64,000 bases of DNA, taken from NCBI GenBank assembly GCA_907165135.1, contig OU015570.1:2693525-2757524 (forward strand). Reading direction: 5' to 3'. This document shows, one piece after another, positions 63,969-64,000 of the stretch. This DNA is from Oikopleura dioica. Taxonomy: Eukaryota > Chordata > Appendicularia > Copelata > Oikopleuridae. Every line of letters begins with the position of its first letter. The stretch's first letter is position 1. Made by a program: the position numbers and the translations under genes. Under the pieces are notes generated by a model. It was not told where the DNA came from, did not search any database, and saw nothing but the letters and a program-made list of their open reading frames with translations.

Positions 63969-64000
63969 TTTGAAATCGTTTTCGGTAACTACAAATAATT

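Noticed and set aside
1-64000. tRNA, rRNA or spliced-leader RNA genes
   Set aside because: No cloverleaf, rRNA-like stretch or recognisable spliced-leader gene was noticed. A covariance-model scan would be needed to exclude them.

Overview
The window looks like animal nuclear DNA from a very compact genome, most likely an appendicularian tunicate (Oikopleura or a relative). Host genes are split by tiny introns of 37-64 bp with GT..AG ends. The dominant mobile DNA is Ty3/gypsy LTR elements that carry env-like genes, as described for the Tor elements of Oikopleura dioica. No rRNA, tRNA, CRISPR or bacterial operon was seen. The species call is inference; the intron sizes and the element structure are read from the sequence.

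Layout. 1-3.3 kb: two minus-strand host genes. One is a nine-exon single-pass membrane protein, the other a four-exon acidic protein with a repeated DSLF motif. 3.4-5.7 kb: spacer with two MITEs. 5.7-19.3 kb: a graveyard of minus-strand Tor-like elements. These include an env remnant, a nearly full element (gag, protease, partial RT, RNase H, integrase, env, extra ORF) broken by at least three nested DNA transposons, and an integrase scrap. 19.75-30.8 kb: a recent tandem duplication of about 5.2 kb (flank + LTR + gag + start of pol) with a 52-bp templated-looking filler at the junction.

26.4-46.7 kb is the most striking feature. An LTR at 26434 and an LTR at 45642-46684 (with a polypurine tract in front) share the 5-bp flank TAAGT, so they look like the two ends of one insertion of about 20 kb. 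It holds gag, pol and env linked by ATGA stop/start overlaps, a small membrane ORF, and then 9.5 kb of further DNA before the 3' LTR. That extra DNA has a RING-H2 gene (antisense, with introns), two intronless sense ORFs, and an internal promoter built like the LTR promoter. The LTR promoter contains an ETS-site array, CTCF-consensus-like repeats and a four-unit heat-shock element next to a TATA box.

46.8-53.9 kb: a second Ty3/gypsy remnant, a 1-kb fold-back MITE, and an internally deleted LTR element (gag joined to integrase) with clean LTRs, a 4-bp target duplication and the same primer-binding site as the giant element. 54-58 kb: palindromic and tandem repeats, a degenerate transposase and a Tc1-type MITE. 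59-64 kb: a TFIIB zinc-ribbon-like ORF, a eukaryotic tyrosine recombinase with all its catalytic residues, flanking ORFs and an RGG-rich protein.

Several reading-frame breaks lie in or near homopolymer runs, so some apparent pseudogenes may be assembly errors.
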